NCBI GenBank assembly: GCA_903931945.1
Contig: CAIZEI010000005.1
Location: 1 to 45,930, forward strand
Length of the DNA stretch: 45,930 bases
Direction: 5' to 3'
From: an uncultured Hyphomicrobiales bacterium
GTDB taxonomy: Bacteria; Pseudomonadota; Alphaproteobacteria; Rhizobiales; Beijerinckiaceae
Below, piece by piece: positions 34,128 to 43,434 of the stretch. Within the stretch, counting starts at the first letter, position 1, and every line of letters starts with the position of its first letter. The position numbers were made by a program, and so were the translations under genes. The notes under the pieces are model-generated. The model searched no databases. It was not told the DNA's origin and saw only the letters and a program-made list of their open reading frames with translations.

Positions 34128-37100
34128 ATGAATAGTCAAAACATTCGCCATCGGCAGATCAGCTCGAAACGTTCCAGGCTCGACTCGCTGCTTTACGCAG
34201 CGCTTGTTTCGCCTGCGATTCTGTTTGCCGTTCTGGGGGAGAAGGCCGCAGCGGGACAACTCACAATTGGCGCGTTTCAAGCCTACAACAGCGCCAACGC
34301 CGCCAGTATAGTGCCGGGAACTTTTTCGCTTTACTCGACTTCTGTTGCAAGCGTTCGCGCAACGCAGATAAATGAAGGGCTTGCCGAGGTCGGAAAGAAA
34401 ACAGCCGGGTTCGACCTGCTCGCGCCCTCGCAGCTTCAGGCCAATCTCCTGACCGCTATCGAACCTGTTATCATCGGGCCGGGCGGGCAACTTTATCTCA
34501 CCGACGGGCACCATACGTTCACCGCTCTGATTGATTCCATTTATGGCGCCTCGAATCCGACGGTCTATGTCAACGTCATCGCCAATTACTCAAATCTCAC
34601 AGCCGCCCAGTTCTTCGCCATGCTACAGGCGAACAATGAACTGTTGCCGCTGAACAACGGCATACCGCAGACCGTCAATCTGAATACAGGCGCGCCTATT
34701 CCGACATCGCTGACAGCGCTTACCAACGATCCATATCGCGGCCTCGAATACAGCATTCTGAAAAACAAAAGCGCGGCTCTCTTTACGACGACCTCAAACC
34801 TGACAGGCGCAGTCGGCGCCTCCTCGCCCGGTCTTGACAAGATGACCGGATTTTACTCGGATTTCCTTGAGGCGGCCGCCTATCGTTCCGCCAATGGCGG
34901 CAACGGACTGCCCTATCTGTCGCCTGGCGATATTGCTCTTGCGACGCAGTGGAATCTGAATGGCGCGAACAAAACCGGCCTGCCAAACGTCGCCGGTTCG
35001 GTCAGCGTCGCCCAGCTTCCCGGCTTTATCCTGAACCAGAATATCGTCAATTCCGGCGGCATCAGCAATACGACGCTTGCCAGTGGCGCGCTTGACGGCA
35101 ACGGAACTTTTACCGGCATTACCACGATCAATGCAGGGACGCCCGCCTCTCCGATCACCATCGGCACGCCGAACACCGGCTTTATCATGCAGCTTGGCGC
35201 GGACAAGGGCGACACCGTCACACTGAACGGCGTCAACACCTATACAGGCGGCACATCCCTGCTGGCGGGCACGCTCATTGTTGCAAGCGACTCCTCGCTG
35301 GGCGCGGCGCCAACGGGCGCGGCGATCGATCCCAACAATGTTAAAACCAGCGTGCAGGCGGCCAACGGCATCGTCTTCAACAGTCTGACAGAAGGCAACG
35401 CCACCCTGCAAATCGGGACAACCCCGGGCGGCGGGACTGCAACGTTCAATAGCAGCCGTCCGATAGCCATCAGCGGCGAGATCGCGACGATCAATCTGAA
35501 CGGTTATCTCACGACACTCACCGGACCGCTCGCTTCATTCGGTTCCGGGGGCGCAGGTCTTGGCAATGCGACCGGCGTTTCCGACCTCACGATCGATGAC
35601 AACGCCGCGAGCAATGGCAAGCTGATCCTGTCGACCGCGAGCCCGAATTTTTATGGCAATCTGATCATTGGAAGCGCCAACGCCCCGACCGTCGAAGTGA
35701 TGAACGACGCCGCTCTTGGCGCGACGACGGGCACAGCGGCGACCCTTGGCCAGGTTAATTTGAATGGCGGAACCTTGCAGGCTGGAGCGAGTTTTGCTGC
35801 GCCTGAGCGCAACATGTTTCTTGGCAGCGGCAGCAATATTGACGTCAACGGATTTTCGACAAGCTGGGGCACGCTGACAAACGTGCAGCGAACCCTCGAC
35901 ATTCTGAACAGCAATACGACAACAGCGGGCTCGATCGGTTTCAACAATCTGGTCATCTCCGCAGCCGCCTCATTGCAACTTGCGGGCGGCGCCGCCGGTG
36001 AGACTGTGACGTTTGCCAACGGCGTCAGTCGCATGGGCAATGACACGCTGGTGCTCAACCCGTCGACATCGACATCGCTCGGGACAACTGAAAAGGTGAT
36101 GTCCGGAACCGCCGCATCCTCGCTGGTCAATGGCATGGCGCCAGCCTGGATCGTGACCAACAATGGCGTTACGAAAAGCGCCGGTCCCTATGACTTTGTG
36201 ACCTACGGCGCCAATGGTTACGTTGCGACGCTTTACACATTGACAAACGCGCTTGGCGCTGGAACCGCCAGTCAGGTCGTCAAGCTGAACGGCATAGCGA
36301 CGCTCACCGGCAACGCTACTGTCTATGCCCTGAATACCGCCGGCAAGATCACTAACGTGGGCGCCGGAAATACGCTGACCGTCGGCGATGGCATCAATCC
36401 CGCCGGGCTCATCCTTGCCACCGGCAGCCAGGTCAATGGTGGAACGCTCGCCTTTGGCGGCAGCGAGGGCGTGATCTGGTTGAGCGGCGCAAATCCGACA
36501 ATTTCATCGAAAATAACTGGTTCGAATGGCTTGACCTTCTCGGGTTCCGGGGCTGTCAATATCAGCACAGCAGCCAACGTCAGCGGTGCGCTCACCATCG
36601 ACTCCGGAACCGTAACACTATCCGGCCTGAATGTTTTCGCGACGAACAGCAGCGGGTTTTTGCTCGATAACACCAAGACCAAGCCGGCCGCAGCTGGGTT
36701 GGCGATCACTGCAAACAACACGCTGGCGGCCCTGAATTCGATTGGCAACAACAGCACCGTGGCGATCAGCAACAGCGCAGCGTTGACCCTCGGCGACACA
36801 GTCAACAATCTCGGCTCCACCCTTAGCGCAACGATCACGCAAACCGGCGCGCCAGTTGCAGGCGCGCTGACGTTTAATGGTTCAGGACTGTTTGACCTCA
36901 GCGGCGGCAAGATCACACTCGCCTCCGGAAGTACGGCTATTGTCAACAATTCAGCGCAATTGCGCGTGACCGCCAGCGAAGTCGCCAAAAGCAATTTTGG
37001 CATTGCGCTCAACGGAACGAGCCAATTGCAGCTTGCGCAAAATGGCGGCAGCGTTCTGACCAACACGATTTCGGGAACCGGCGCACTGCATCTGATTGGC

Positions 37101-39329
37101 GGCACGGTTCAGATCACCGGAACCAGCAATACCTATTCCGGCGGCACCATCGTCGAGACCGGATCGATACTCGATATCACCACCGCAAATCTGCCGGCGA
37201 TCAATCCCAACATTGCCAATTCGGGCGGTCTGGTCGTGTTTGATCAGGCGACGAGCGGGACCTATGCGGGCATTATCAGCGATGCCGCCGAAATGGGCGC
37301 GGGTCCTGTTTTGTCCGGCGCATTCGACAAGGATGACAGTTCGGGCGCCAATGGCGGCAATGTCACGCTCGCGCAGAAGCAGACATATTCAGGCCAGACG
37401 ACGGTTGAAGCTGGCACATTGACGCTTGCTGCTGTCGACACCGTGGCGACCAGCAGCGGAGTCGATCTCGGGCGGGTCGGCGGCTGTGTTGGAGCCTGCA
37501 GCGCATCATCCCCCGCTGCGACCCTTGCGCTGTCCGCGAATAACACGATTCAGGCGCTGACGAGCGAGGTCGGCAACACAACCGCCGTGGCCCTCGGCGC
37601 CAATACGCTGACAATCAATTCTGCGTCTGGAGCCAATGCGGCATTCGCAGGCTCCATCACTGGCGTGGGCGCGCTCGTCAAATCGGGCGCTGGCGCACAA
37701 ATCCTCTCGGGCGCCAGCACCTACTCCGGCGGCACGACGGTTCAGGCTGGCTCGCTTGTGCTGACGGGCAACATCAATTCTGCGGGCGCGACGACCGTCA
37801 ATGGCGGAACGCTCGCAATCCTGAACGGAGGCGCACTGACGACCTCATCGACGACGGTCAACGGCGGCGTCCTGATGCTCGATAACAACGGTTCGACGCT
37901 CTCGAGCGCCTCGATCGCCGTTGGCGAGAATGGTTCGGTGATCGCTTCGGCCAACAGCCTGATCGGCGTCACGAGCTACAATAATGGCGGCCTGCTCAAC
38001 CTTCAGAACGGCTCGGCGAATAATACCCTGTCGCTGGGCGCCTATAACGGCGGTCCCGGCAGCCAGTTGCAGATCGGCGTGAACTTCTCGACAGGTAGCG
38101 CCGACAAACTCATGCTCACGAGCGTGACGGGCAGCAGCCAGATCGTCCTGACAAATGTCAGCCCGAATACTCCGGTGGCCTATAACCCAAACGGAATCCC
38201 GGTGATCGTATCGGCCAACCCGATGAACCCGAATTCCTTTACGCTGGCGGGCGGCCCAATCCAGAAGGGACTATTTCAGTATGACCTCGCCTATCAGGCG
38301 GACCCCGCTTTCGTTCTGATTGGCGCGCCGACTGCGGACGCCTTCCGCTTCGCAACTTTGCCGACAGCCGTGCAATCGATTTGGTATGATACGGCCAGCC
38401 TCCTGATTGACCGTCAGGCGGACCTGCGCGATCTCACGCGTTCTGGCGGCGCCAGCGCCCAAACGGGTGTGACGCCTTCTGTTTGGGCGCGTGCGCTGGG
38501 CGAATGGGGCAGCCGGACCGAAACGCAAAGCTATACGACGCTCAACAAGACCTATGCGTTTCAGACCGGATATAATCAGAACACCAGCGGCGTTTTTGGC
38601 GGAATCGATGGCGGGGCGCGCGGTCTGATCAGCCATGACGACGCCCTGTTGCTGGGCGCATCGGCTGGCTACATCAATTCCAACCAGGCCTTCAAGGGAT
38701 CAACCACGTCAGCAAAATTTGAAGGCGGGTCGGTGGGGCTGACCGCCACCTATCTCAATCAGAACGTCTTTGCCGACGCCATTTTGAAAGCCGACGTCCT
38801 GAACCTGAACTTCTCTGCGCCTTCGGCGGCAGGCTTTGGCGCGGCGCAGGGCTCCTCAGCCGTGACAAGCTTTGGCGCGATGTTCGATACCTGCTATCGT
38901 TTTAACGCAGGCCGCGCGAGCTTCGTGGAGCCGCTGGCGACGCTGGCCTGGGTTTCCTCGCGCGTCGGCGGTCTTGCGCTCGCCGGCTCACAGGTCAGCT
39001 TTGGAAATAACGCTACGTTGCGCGGCCGGGTGGGACTGCGCGCGGGTTCAACGCTCCTGGAAAACGCGGATCTCAAGGTGGAGGCAATCGCCACCGCCAG
39101 CTACTGGAACCGGTTCTCCGGCGGCGCCAGCGCGGCGATCAATAGCGGCGTCGGCGCCCCGGTGCTGAACATGAACGACGCGCAACTCACCAGCTACGGC
39201 GAATTTGGTCTCGGTTTGAACCTGTTCAGCCAGAAAAGCGGCTGGTCAGGGTTCCTGAAGGGCGATTACCAGCTTGCCTCTGGATATAACGCCGGCTCGG
39301 TCAAGGGTGGCGTGCGCTACGATTTCTGA
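34128..39329 (+). CDS. Autotransporter with N-terminal ParB-like (ParBc_2) domain
   Basis: A predicted 1733-residue type V secreted protein. A long signal peptide ends near AAAG (residue 43). Residues ~55-300 form a ParB-like domain: PSQLQANLLT, LYLTDGHHTFTALI (DGHH at 126-129), then LTNDPYRGLEY and KMTGFYSDFLEAAAYR. These match in order the motifs of the stand-alone ParBc_2 protein at 42321-42944. The passenger then carries autotransporter-associated strand repeats such as NTYTGGTSLLAGTLIVAS, NTYSGGTIVETGSILDI, QTYSGQTTVEAGTLTLA and STYSGGTTVQAGSLVLTG. The last ~280 residues form the translocator barrel, ending VKGGVRYDF. I use the ATG at 34128; a TTG six codons upstream is less likely. Passenger activity is unknown. 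Several N-x-S/T sequons lie in the ParB-like part. Confidence 0.88.
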   Translation: MNSQNIRHRQISSKRSRLDSLLYAALVSPAILFAVLGEKAAAGQLTIGAFQAYNSANAASIVPGTFSLYSTSVASVRATQINEGLAEVGKKTAGFDLLAPSQLQANLLTAIEPVIIGPGGQLYLTDGHHTFTALIDSIYGASNPTVYVNVIANYSNLTAAQFFAMLQANNELLPLNNGIPQTVNLNTGAPIPTSLTALTNDPYRGLEYSILKNKSAALFTTTSNLTGAVGASSPGLDKMTGFYSDFLEAAAYRSANGGNGLPYLSPGDIALATQWNLNGANKTGLPNVAGSVSVAQLPGFILNQNIVNSGGISNTTLASGALDGNGTFTGITTINAGTPASPITIGTPNTGFIMQLGADKGDTVTLNGVNTYTGGTSLLAGTLIVASDSSLGAAPTGAAIDPNNVKTSVQAANGIVFNSLTEGNATLQIGTTPGGGTATFNSSRPIAISGEIATINLNGYLTTLTGPLASFGSGGAGLGNATGVSDLTIDDNAASNGKLILSTASPNFYGNLIIGSANAPTVEVMNDAALGATTGTAATLGQVNLNGGTLQAGASFAAPERNMFLGSGSNIDVNGFSTSWGTLTNVQRTLDILNSNTTTAGSIGFNNLVISAAASLQLAGGAAGETVTFANGVSRMGNDTLVLNPSTSTSLGTTEKVMSGTAASSLVNGMAPAWIVTNNGVTKSAGPYDFVTYGANGYVATLYTLTNALGAGTASQVVKLNGIATLTGNATVYALNTAGKITNVGAGNTLTVGDGINPAGLILATGSQVNGGTLAFGGSEGVIWLSGANPTISSKITGSNGLTFSGSGAVNISTAANVSGALTIDSGTVTLSGLNVFATNSSGFLLDNTKTKPAAAGLAITANNTLAALNSIGNNSTVAISNSAALTLGDTVNNLGSTLSATITQTGAPVAGALTFNGSGLFDLSGGKITLASGSTAIVNNSAQLRVTASEVAKSNFGIALNGTSQLQLAQNGGSVLTNTISGTGALHLIGGTVQITGTSNTYSGGTIVETGSILDITTANLPAINPNIANSGGLVVFDQATSGTYAGIISDAAEMGAGPVLSGAFDKDDSSGANGGNVTLAQKQTYSGQTTVEAGTLTLAAVDTVATSSGVDLGRVGGCVGACSASSPAATLALSANNTIQALTSEVGNTTAVALGANTLTINSASGANAAFAGSITGVGALVKSGAGAQILSGASTYSGGTTVQAGSLVLTGNINSAGATTVNGGTLAILNGGALTTSSTTVNGGVLMLDNNGSTLSSASIAVGENGSVIASANSLIGVTSYNNGGLLNLQNGSANNTLSLGAYNGGPGSQLQIGVNFSTGSADKLMLTSVTGSSQIVLTNVSPNTPVAYNPNGIPVIVSANPMNPNSFTLAGGPIQKGLFQYDLAYQADPAFVLIGAPTADAFRFATLPTAVQSIWYDTASLLIDRQADLRDLTRSGGASAQTGVTPSVWARALGEWGSRTETQSYTTLNKTYAFQTGYNQNTSGVFGGIDGGARGLISHDDALLLGASAGYINSNQAFKGSTTSAKFEGGSVGLTATYLNQNVFADAILKADVLNLNFSAPSAAGFGAAQGSSAVTSFGAMFDTCYRFNAGRASFVEPLATLAWVSSRVGGLALAGSQVSFGNNATLRGRVGLRAGSTLLENADLKVEAIATASYWNRFSGGASAAINSGVGAPVLNMNDAQLTSYGEFGLGLNLFSQKSGWSGFLKGDYQLASGYNAGSVKGGVRYDF

Positions 39330-39442
39330 GCCAGCGGCTTCCTGCGATCGGCCGCCGCAGCAAATATCCGAATTTTTGAGCCTGCGATGTCCATTCCCGT
39401 GATCGAAAGGAGCGGCGACCGGTCGCTCCCGAGGAAATCGAT

Positions 39443-40003
39443 ATGTTCCTGCATTTACGCTTTGCCACACTCGGTTGCGCTGCATTTGTTTCCGCAGCCG
39501 CCGCCCAGACGCCGCCCGTCAAGCCGGTCGTGCAAACCCAGGCAAATGTCGAGCCGCAGAGCACAATGGCTGCTTTTGGCGACTGGGTTCTGCGATGCCA
39601 ACGGCGCGCCGAGGGCGCCATCGCAGTCAAAATCTGCGAGGTCAATCACACCATCCAGAACGCGCAGCAACAGGCGCCTGTCGCGCAAATCGCGCTGGGC
39701 CGCGTGATCAAATCGGAGCCGATGCATTTAACCGCGCAACTGCCAACAAATGTAACGTTCCCGAGCATTGTCAAGCTTCTCGCCGATGACAAGGATACTC
39801 ACCCGCTTGAACTTGCATGGCGACGTTGCATTCAAAATGGCTGTTTCGCAGATGCGCCGCTTTCGGACGAACAGACCAGACAATTGCACAACCGAACCGG
39901 TTCCGGGATTGTTGAGTTTGTCGAAGGCGCGGGACGCACCGTTCGATTGCCGCTCTCCTTTGATGGTCTCGCGCCCGCACTGGACGCGCTTTTGCGGGAA
40001 TGA
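39443..40003 (+). CDS. Invasion-associated locus B (IalB) family protein
   Basis: A predicted 186-residue exported protein. The signal peptide (LRFATLGCAAFVSAAAAQ, about 5-22) is followed by AAFGDWVLRCQR, the typical IalB opening. Other family features are a conserved cysteine set (VLRCQR, IAVKICEV, WRRCIQNGCF) and a Gly-rich C-terminal strand region (VRLPLSFDGLAPALDAL). Members are common in Hyphomicrobiales, including free-living ones. In Bartonella IalB aids erythrocyte invasion; the biochemical role is unknown. GAGGAA lies six bases before the ATG. It is 113 bp after the autotransporter on the same strand. Confidence 0.88.
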   Translation: MFLHLRFATLGCAAFVSAAAAQTPPVKPVVQTQANVEPQSTMAAFGDWVLRCQRRAEGAIAVKICEVNHTIQNAQQQAPVAQIALGRVIKSEPMHLTAQLPTNVTFPSIVKLLADDKDTHPLELAWRRCIQNGCFADAPLSDEQTRQLHNRTGSGIVEFVEGAGRTVRLPLSFDGLAPALDALLRE

Positions 40004-40080
40004 CGATGGAGGCTAGCGTCCATGAGCCCCTCAGGCCTGCTGAGCATGCGGCCTTGGAGAGGCGCATTCGGAGCGGTCCG

Positions 40081-40095
40081 TTCTATGTCATAGAA
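40081..40095. promoter_or_regulatory. 7-1-7 palindrome upstream of the phosphate transporter
   Basis: TTCTATG and CATAGAA flank one base, about 60 bp before the PiT start codon. The perfect symmetry and position suggest an operator. I see no convincing PhoB box (CTGTCAT repeats) beside it. Confidence 0.4.
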
Positions 40096-40153
40096 GCGTC
40101 GTCTGGTCGCGCCATAAACCCTTTGTTAAACTGACTTTGACGGGGGCGTAGGT

Positions 40154-41785
40154 ATGAGCGTTTCGGCATCGAGCGATTTGTCGGCGGGCATCGGCGGCTC
40201 GGGCGTCAAGCCAAAACTCGATCATCCAATGGATGTCAGGACGATCTTGATCTTCCTCGCAGTTCTGGCGGGCGGATTGTTTTTTACCGCCTATAGCATC
40301 TGGAGCGACATGACGGTTGCGGGAACGCCGGTCACGACGCTGCTTCCACTGCTGTTGCTCGGCGTGGCTTTGCTGATCGCGCTCGGCTTTGAATTTGTCA
40401 ACGGCTTCCACGACACCGCCAACGCCGTCGCCACTGTTATCTATACCCGCTCGCTGCCAGCTCCTGTCGCCGTGGTCTGGTCAGGTTGCTTCAATTTTCT
40501 CGGAGTTTTGTGGTCGAGCGGCGCGGTTGCTTTCGGCATCCTGTCGCTGCTGCCCGTCGAACTCATCCTGCAAGTCGGCTCAAGCGCCGGTTTTGCGATG
40601 GTGTTTGCGCTGTTGATCGCCGCCATCATCTGGAACCTCGGGACCTGGTGGCTGGGTCTGCCCGCCTCCAGTTCGCACACGATGATCGGTTCGATCATCG
40701 GCGTTGGCGTCGCCAACGCCCTTCTGCGCGGTCGCGATGGCACCTCCGGCGTTGACTGGGGTCAGGCGACGACTGTTGGCTACGCCCTGCTGCTATCGCC
40801 CCTCGTCGGCTTTGCCTGCTCGGCCTTGCTGGTCTATGTGATGAAACTGGTTGTGCGCAAACCCGAGCTTTACACCGCGCCGAAGGACAACAATCCGCCG
40901 CCGCTGTGGATCCGGGGGCTGCTGGTGCTGACCTGCACCGGCGTTTCTTTCTTTCACGGCTCGAATGACGGTCAGAAAGGCATGGGCCTGATCATGCTGA
41001 TCCTGATCGGCGTGATCCCGACGACCTATGCGCTGAACCGCTCCATGGCTGACAAGGATGTTGCCGCTTTCGTGCAGACATCAACCGCAGCGGCGAAAAT
41101 CGTCCAGGCGAAAGTCGCCGGTCTTCAGGAAATTGGCGCGCCCGACCCGCACGCCGCGCTGGAAAGCTTCGTTCGCGCGCCCTCGAGCTTTACGGACGGG
41201 ACCTATCTGTCGCTGGCCAGGCTGATGCAGGGGATTACCGAACAGGTGCAGGCGAATGGCGCCTATTCCAAAATCCCGACCGCCGCAATCGGCAACGTGC
41301 GCAACGACATGTATCTGGTGTCTGAAACCCTGCGCAATCTGCCGAAGGTGCAGGACAATCAGCTGTCCAAGGAAGAGGCCGCGACGCTGGCGAGCTACAA
41401 GAAAGGTCTCGACGCCTCCACGAAATTCATCCCCGTCTGGGTGAAAATCGCGGTTGCGATTGCGCTTGGCCTTGGCACGATGATTGGCTGGAAGCGGATT
41501 GTGGTGACCGTTGGCGAGAAGATCGGCAAGGATCATCTCACCTATGGACAGGGCGCGGCTGCGGAGCTGGTCGCCATGGGCACGATCTTCGCCGCCGACA
41601 ATTTCGGTCTGCCGGTGTCGACGACACACGTGCTGTCTTCCGGCGTCGCCGGAACAATGGCCGCCAATGGTTCGGGCATCCAGTGGGAGACTTTGCGCAG
41701 CATCGCGCTCGCCTGGGTGCTGACGCTGCCTGCGGCGGCTTTGATCTCCGGCACGCTCTACGCGATTTTCCACGCGATCTTTTGA
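40154..41785 (+). CDS. PiT-family inorganic phosphate transporter
   Basis: A predicted 543-residue inner-membrane transporter taking up metal-phosphate or phosphate with protons or sodium. The two inverted family signatures are present: GFEFVNGFHDTANAVATVIY near residue 77 and SFFHGSNDGQKGMGLIML near residue 267. There are about ten hydrophobic helices. A soluble loop of roughly 115 residues (about 300-420), rich in Ala and Lys, lies between the two halves. LPVSTTHVLSSGVAGTM near the C-terminus matches the second P-S-S/T-T-H repeat. GGGGG precedes the ATG. Phosphate uptake beside a nucleotidase/TonB unit 7 kb away may reflect phosphorus scavenging, but the genes are not in one operon. Confidence 0.94.
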   Translation: MSVSASSDLSAGIGGSGVKPKLDHPMDVRTILIFLAVLAGGLFFTAYSIWSDMTVAGTPVTTLLPLLLLGVALLIALGFEFVNGFHDTANAVATVIYTRSLPAPVAVVWSGCFNFLGVLWSSGAVAFGILSLLPVELILQVGSSAGFAMVFALLIAAIIWNLGTWWLGLPASSSHTMIGSIIGVGVANALLRGRDGTSGVDWGQATTVGYALLLSPLVGFACSALLVYVMKLVVRKPELYTAPKDNNPPPLWIRGLLVLTCTGVSFFHGSNDGQKGMGLIMLILIGVIPTTYALNRSMADKDVAAFVQTSTAAAKIVQAKVAGLQEIGAPDPHAALESFVRAPSSFTDGTYLSLARLMQGITEQVQANGAYSKIPTAAIGNVRNDMYLVSETLRNLPKVQDNQLSKEEAATLASYKKGLDASTKFIPVWVKIAVAIALGLGTMIGWKRIVVTVGEKIGKDHLTYGQGAAAELVAMGTIFAADNFGLPVSTTHVLSSGVAGTMAANGSGIQWETLRSIALAWVLTLPAAALISGTLYAIFHAIF

Positions 41786-41888
41786 AATTAGCAACAGGTC
41801 GACCGGGAATCAAAAACTCCTGGTCACTCTGGCGAATTGCGCATCAAGATGAAGACAAACGCGCTCACATCCAATTGCATCAGCGCTG

Positions 41889-42104
41889 CTAATGCGGCTC
41901 CTTTGGATGACCGCCGCCAGCCTCTGCGCTTAAGAGAGCTTTGGTGACTTCCGCGACCGCTATCCAGACTCGATGGCCTTCGACGTCGCCCTGTTTCAGG
42001 AAATGATGCGCTCGCTCACACGCAATTCGAGCAGCCCGCTGGCCATTCCGGCGCTTGAGCACCTTGGCGTGTATCCGGATCGCTTGATTCAAAGATACAC
42101 TCAT
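41889..42104 (-). CDS. Short conserved protein of unknown function
   Basis: A predicted 71-residue protein starting MSVSLNQAIRIHAKVLKRRN, with later segments HHFLKQGDVEGHRVWIAVAE and VTKALLSAE. The AIRIHA opening and the GDxEGHxVW element resemble short helical proteins I associate with alphaproteobacterial genomes; no function is known to me. A good ribosome site (GGAG, seven to eight bases before the ATG) supports expression. It lies downstream of the ParBc_2 gene on the same strand, separated by 216 bp in which I see nothing. Confidence 0.6.
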   Translation of the reverse strand: MSVSLNQAIRIHAKVLKRRNGQRAARIACERAHHFLKQGDVEGHRVWIAVAEVTKALLSAEAGGGHPKEPH

Positions 42105-42320
42105 GAGGCATCTCCGTTACAAAAACGTCATACTATTGAGAGGCTTACAAATCAACCCTGCATCGGCTGCGGGACAGGGCTGCCTTGCCCAGCGGAGCCA
42201 AACTTACAATATTCGAGCAGGATCGGTCGACATTGTGTTGAGTGACGTCTGCATTGCCCGAGGTGAACTGCGCTTTGTCGGAGTCATGTCTGGTCGAACG
42301 CTTGGGCAGGCGGCAGCGCG

Positions 42321-42944
42321 TCATTCGTCGTCAGCTGGCCCACACCAACCCGGCAGGTATCCTGCCTCGGACGATTTGGCCAGTTGGAGCGCCTTCTCAA
42401 GCGCAGCAGCGTAATCGTCCTCGACCATCTTGCGCTTCATTCGGCGACGCAAAAAGTCAGCCCAAAGGAATTCGCTGAATGGCGTTGTGTCCTTTCCGTA
42501 CCCGCCGACCCGGCGCAGTCCGCCTGCAAGCGATCGGAACGGATCGTCGATCAGCTTATCGATCGATTTGGGAATATCCGAATGATCGCGCCGTTTGCCC
42601 GCGTCGTCATATGGATGCATCCAGCTGCGGTTATCCATATTGACCCAGAAAGCGTCCTTATCGAGCGAGCTGAGATCAGCGACAATGGTCGTTAAAATAT
42701 CTTTGACGCCGGCTTCGTGCAACGCGCGCGCGAGGTGGTGATGGTCGATGACATAATGGCGATTTTTCGGACCGAGAATAACCGGGATCATATGCTGACC
42801 GAGAAACTCCGAGGTTTTTTTCCCGTGTTTTTCTTTCCAGCGTCGCCGTTTTTCCTGCACTTCCTGAATGCCAACCGTGATCTGCGTGGGCCGCAAGTCA
42901 GATATCTTGACGGGCTTCAGCAACGGCTCGCGGGCGTCGTCCAT
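42321..42944 (-). CDS. ParB-like (ParBc_2 type) protein
   Basis: A predicted 207-residue soluble protein of the ParBc_2 group (putative ParB-like nuclease, PF08857). The order is LRPTQITVGIQEVQEK (about 17-32), IPVILGPKNRHYVIDHHHLA (about 53-72, DHHH at 67-70), KDAFWVNMDNR, LIDDPFRSLAGGLRRVGGY and PFSEFLWADFLRR. The D-H-H element sits where ParB/Srx folds bind phosphoryl groups or metal. No DNA-binding helix-turn-helix is present, so chromosome partition is unlikely. I use the ATG at 42944 with GGGGGAT seven bases upstream; a GTG further up (43076) would add 44 low-complexity residues. The true activity of this family is not established. Confidence 0.82.
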   Translation of the reverse strand: MDDAREPLLKPVKISDLRPTQITVGIQEVQEKRRRWKEKHGKKTSEFLGQHMIPVILGPKNRHYVIDHHHLARALHEAGVKDILTTIVADLSSLDKDAFWVNMDNRSWMHPYDDAGKRRDHSDIPKSIDKLIDDPFRSLAGGLRRVGGYGKDTTPFSEFLWADFLRRRMKRKMVEDDYAAALEKALQLAKSSEAGYLPGWCGPADDE

Positions 42945-43102
42945 GCGCGCATCCCCCAAATTTCCAAGACCCGAACCCGAGGACTTTTGCGCCACAGCGA
43001 ATGCATTCACAATCACCTGGCTTCCGGCCTTGGGGCAAGCTTTTGCCTTTCGTTCGCAAAAGGAAGGCTTCCACACGATATTATAAAAAACAATATGACT
43101 GT

Positions 43103-43336
43103 CTAAAATCCAAAAAACCTGGAACGGAGCGCTTCCTCGTATATTTCCTTAGCTTTTTTCGCCAGGTTGCGTGCGCCTTCTTCAGTGAAGTGCGCATGTT
43201 CCCACTTATCGACATCGGCGATGGAATGAGGCGTGACGGCGACAAGCGATCGCTCCTCTTGTATCGCAGCAATCCACGTGTCAACGGCGTCCTTGTAGGC
43301 AACCTGAAGGCTGTCGAGTTCGGAATCTTCGGACAT
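43103..43336 (-). CDS. Short conserved charged helical protein
   Basis: A predicted 77-residue, mostly helical acidic/basic protein. It contains LQVAYKDAVDTWIAAIQEER, then DKWEHAHFTEEGARNLAKKA and KEIYEEAL, ending RFFGF. Similar short proteins occur in alphaproteobacterial genomes as conserved hypotheticals; I know no function. The ATG at 43336 has AGGAGA seven bases upstream, which strongly marks the start. It is 158 bp upstream of the ParBc_2 gene on the same strand and might be co-transcribed with it. Confidence 0.65.
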   Translation of the reverse strand: MSEDSELDSLQVAYKDAVDTWIAAIQEERSLVAVTPHSIADVDKWEHAHFTEEGARNLAKKAKEIYEEALRSRFFGF

Positions 43337-43434
43337 GGCGTTTCTCCTCAAGGAGGCAGAGGCTAACCGTTCACAATGACCGCATTGCGACAGTCAGATC
43401 GCGCGCATGCGGGCTTTTCAAAATATCCCCGATA

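Noticed and set aside
34128..34600. Chromosome-partition ParB function for the autotransporter N-terminus
   Set aside because: It has a signal peptide, no helix-turn-helix and no parA neighbour; only the ParB-like catalytic fold is suggested.
41801..41825. Imperfect hairpin after the PiT stop as a terminator
   Set aside because: One mismatch in an 8-bp stem, a 9-base loop and no T-run; too weak to list.
42105..42320. Coding frames between the two short minus-strand genes
   Set aside because: Short, with no start signal or conserved pattern; treated as non-coding.
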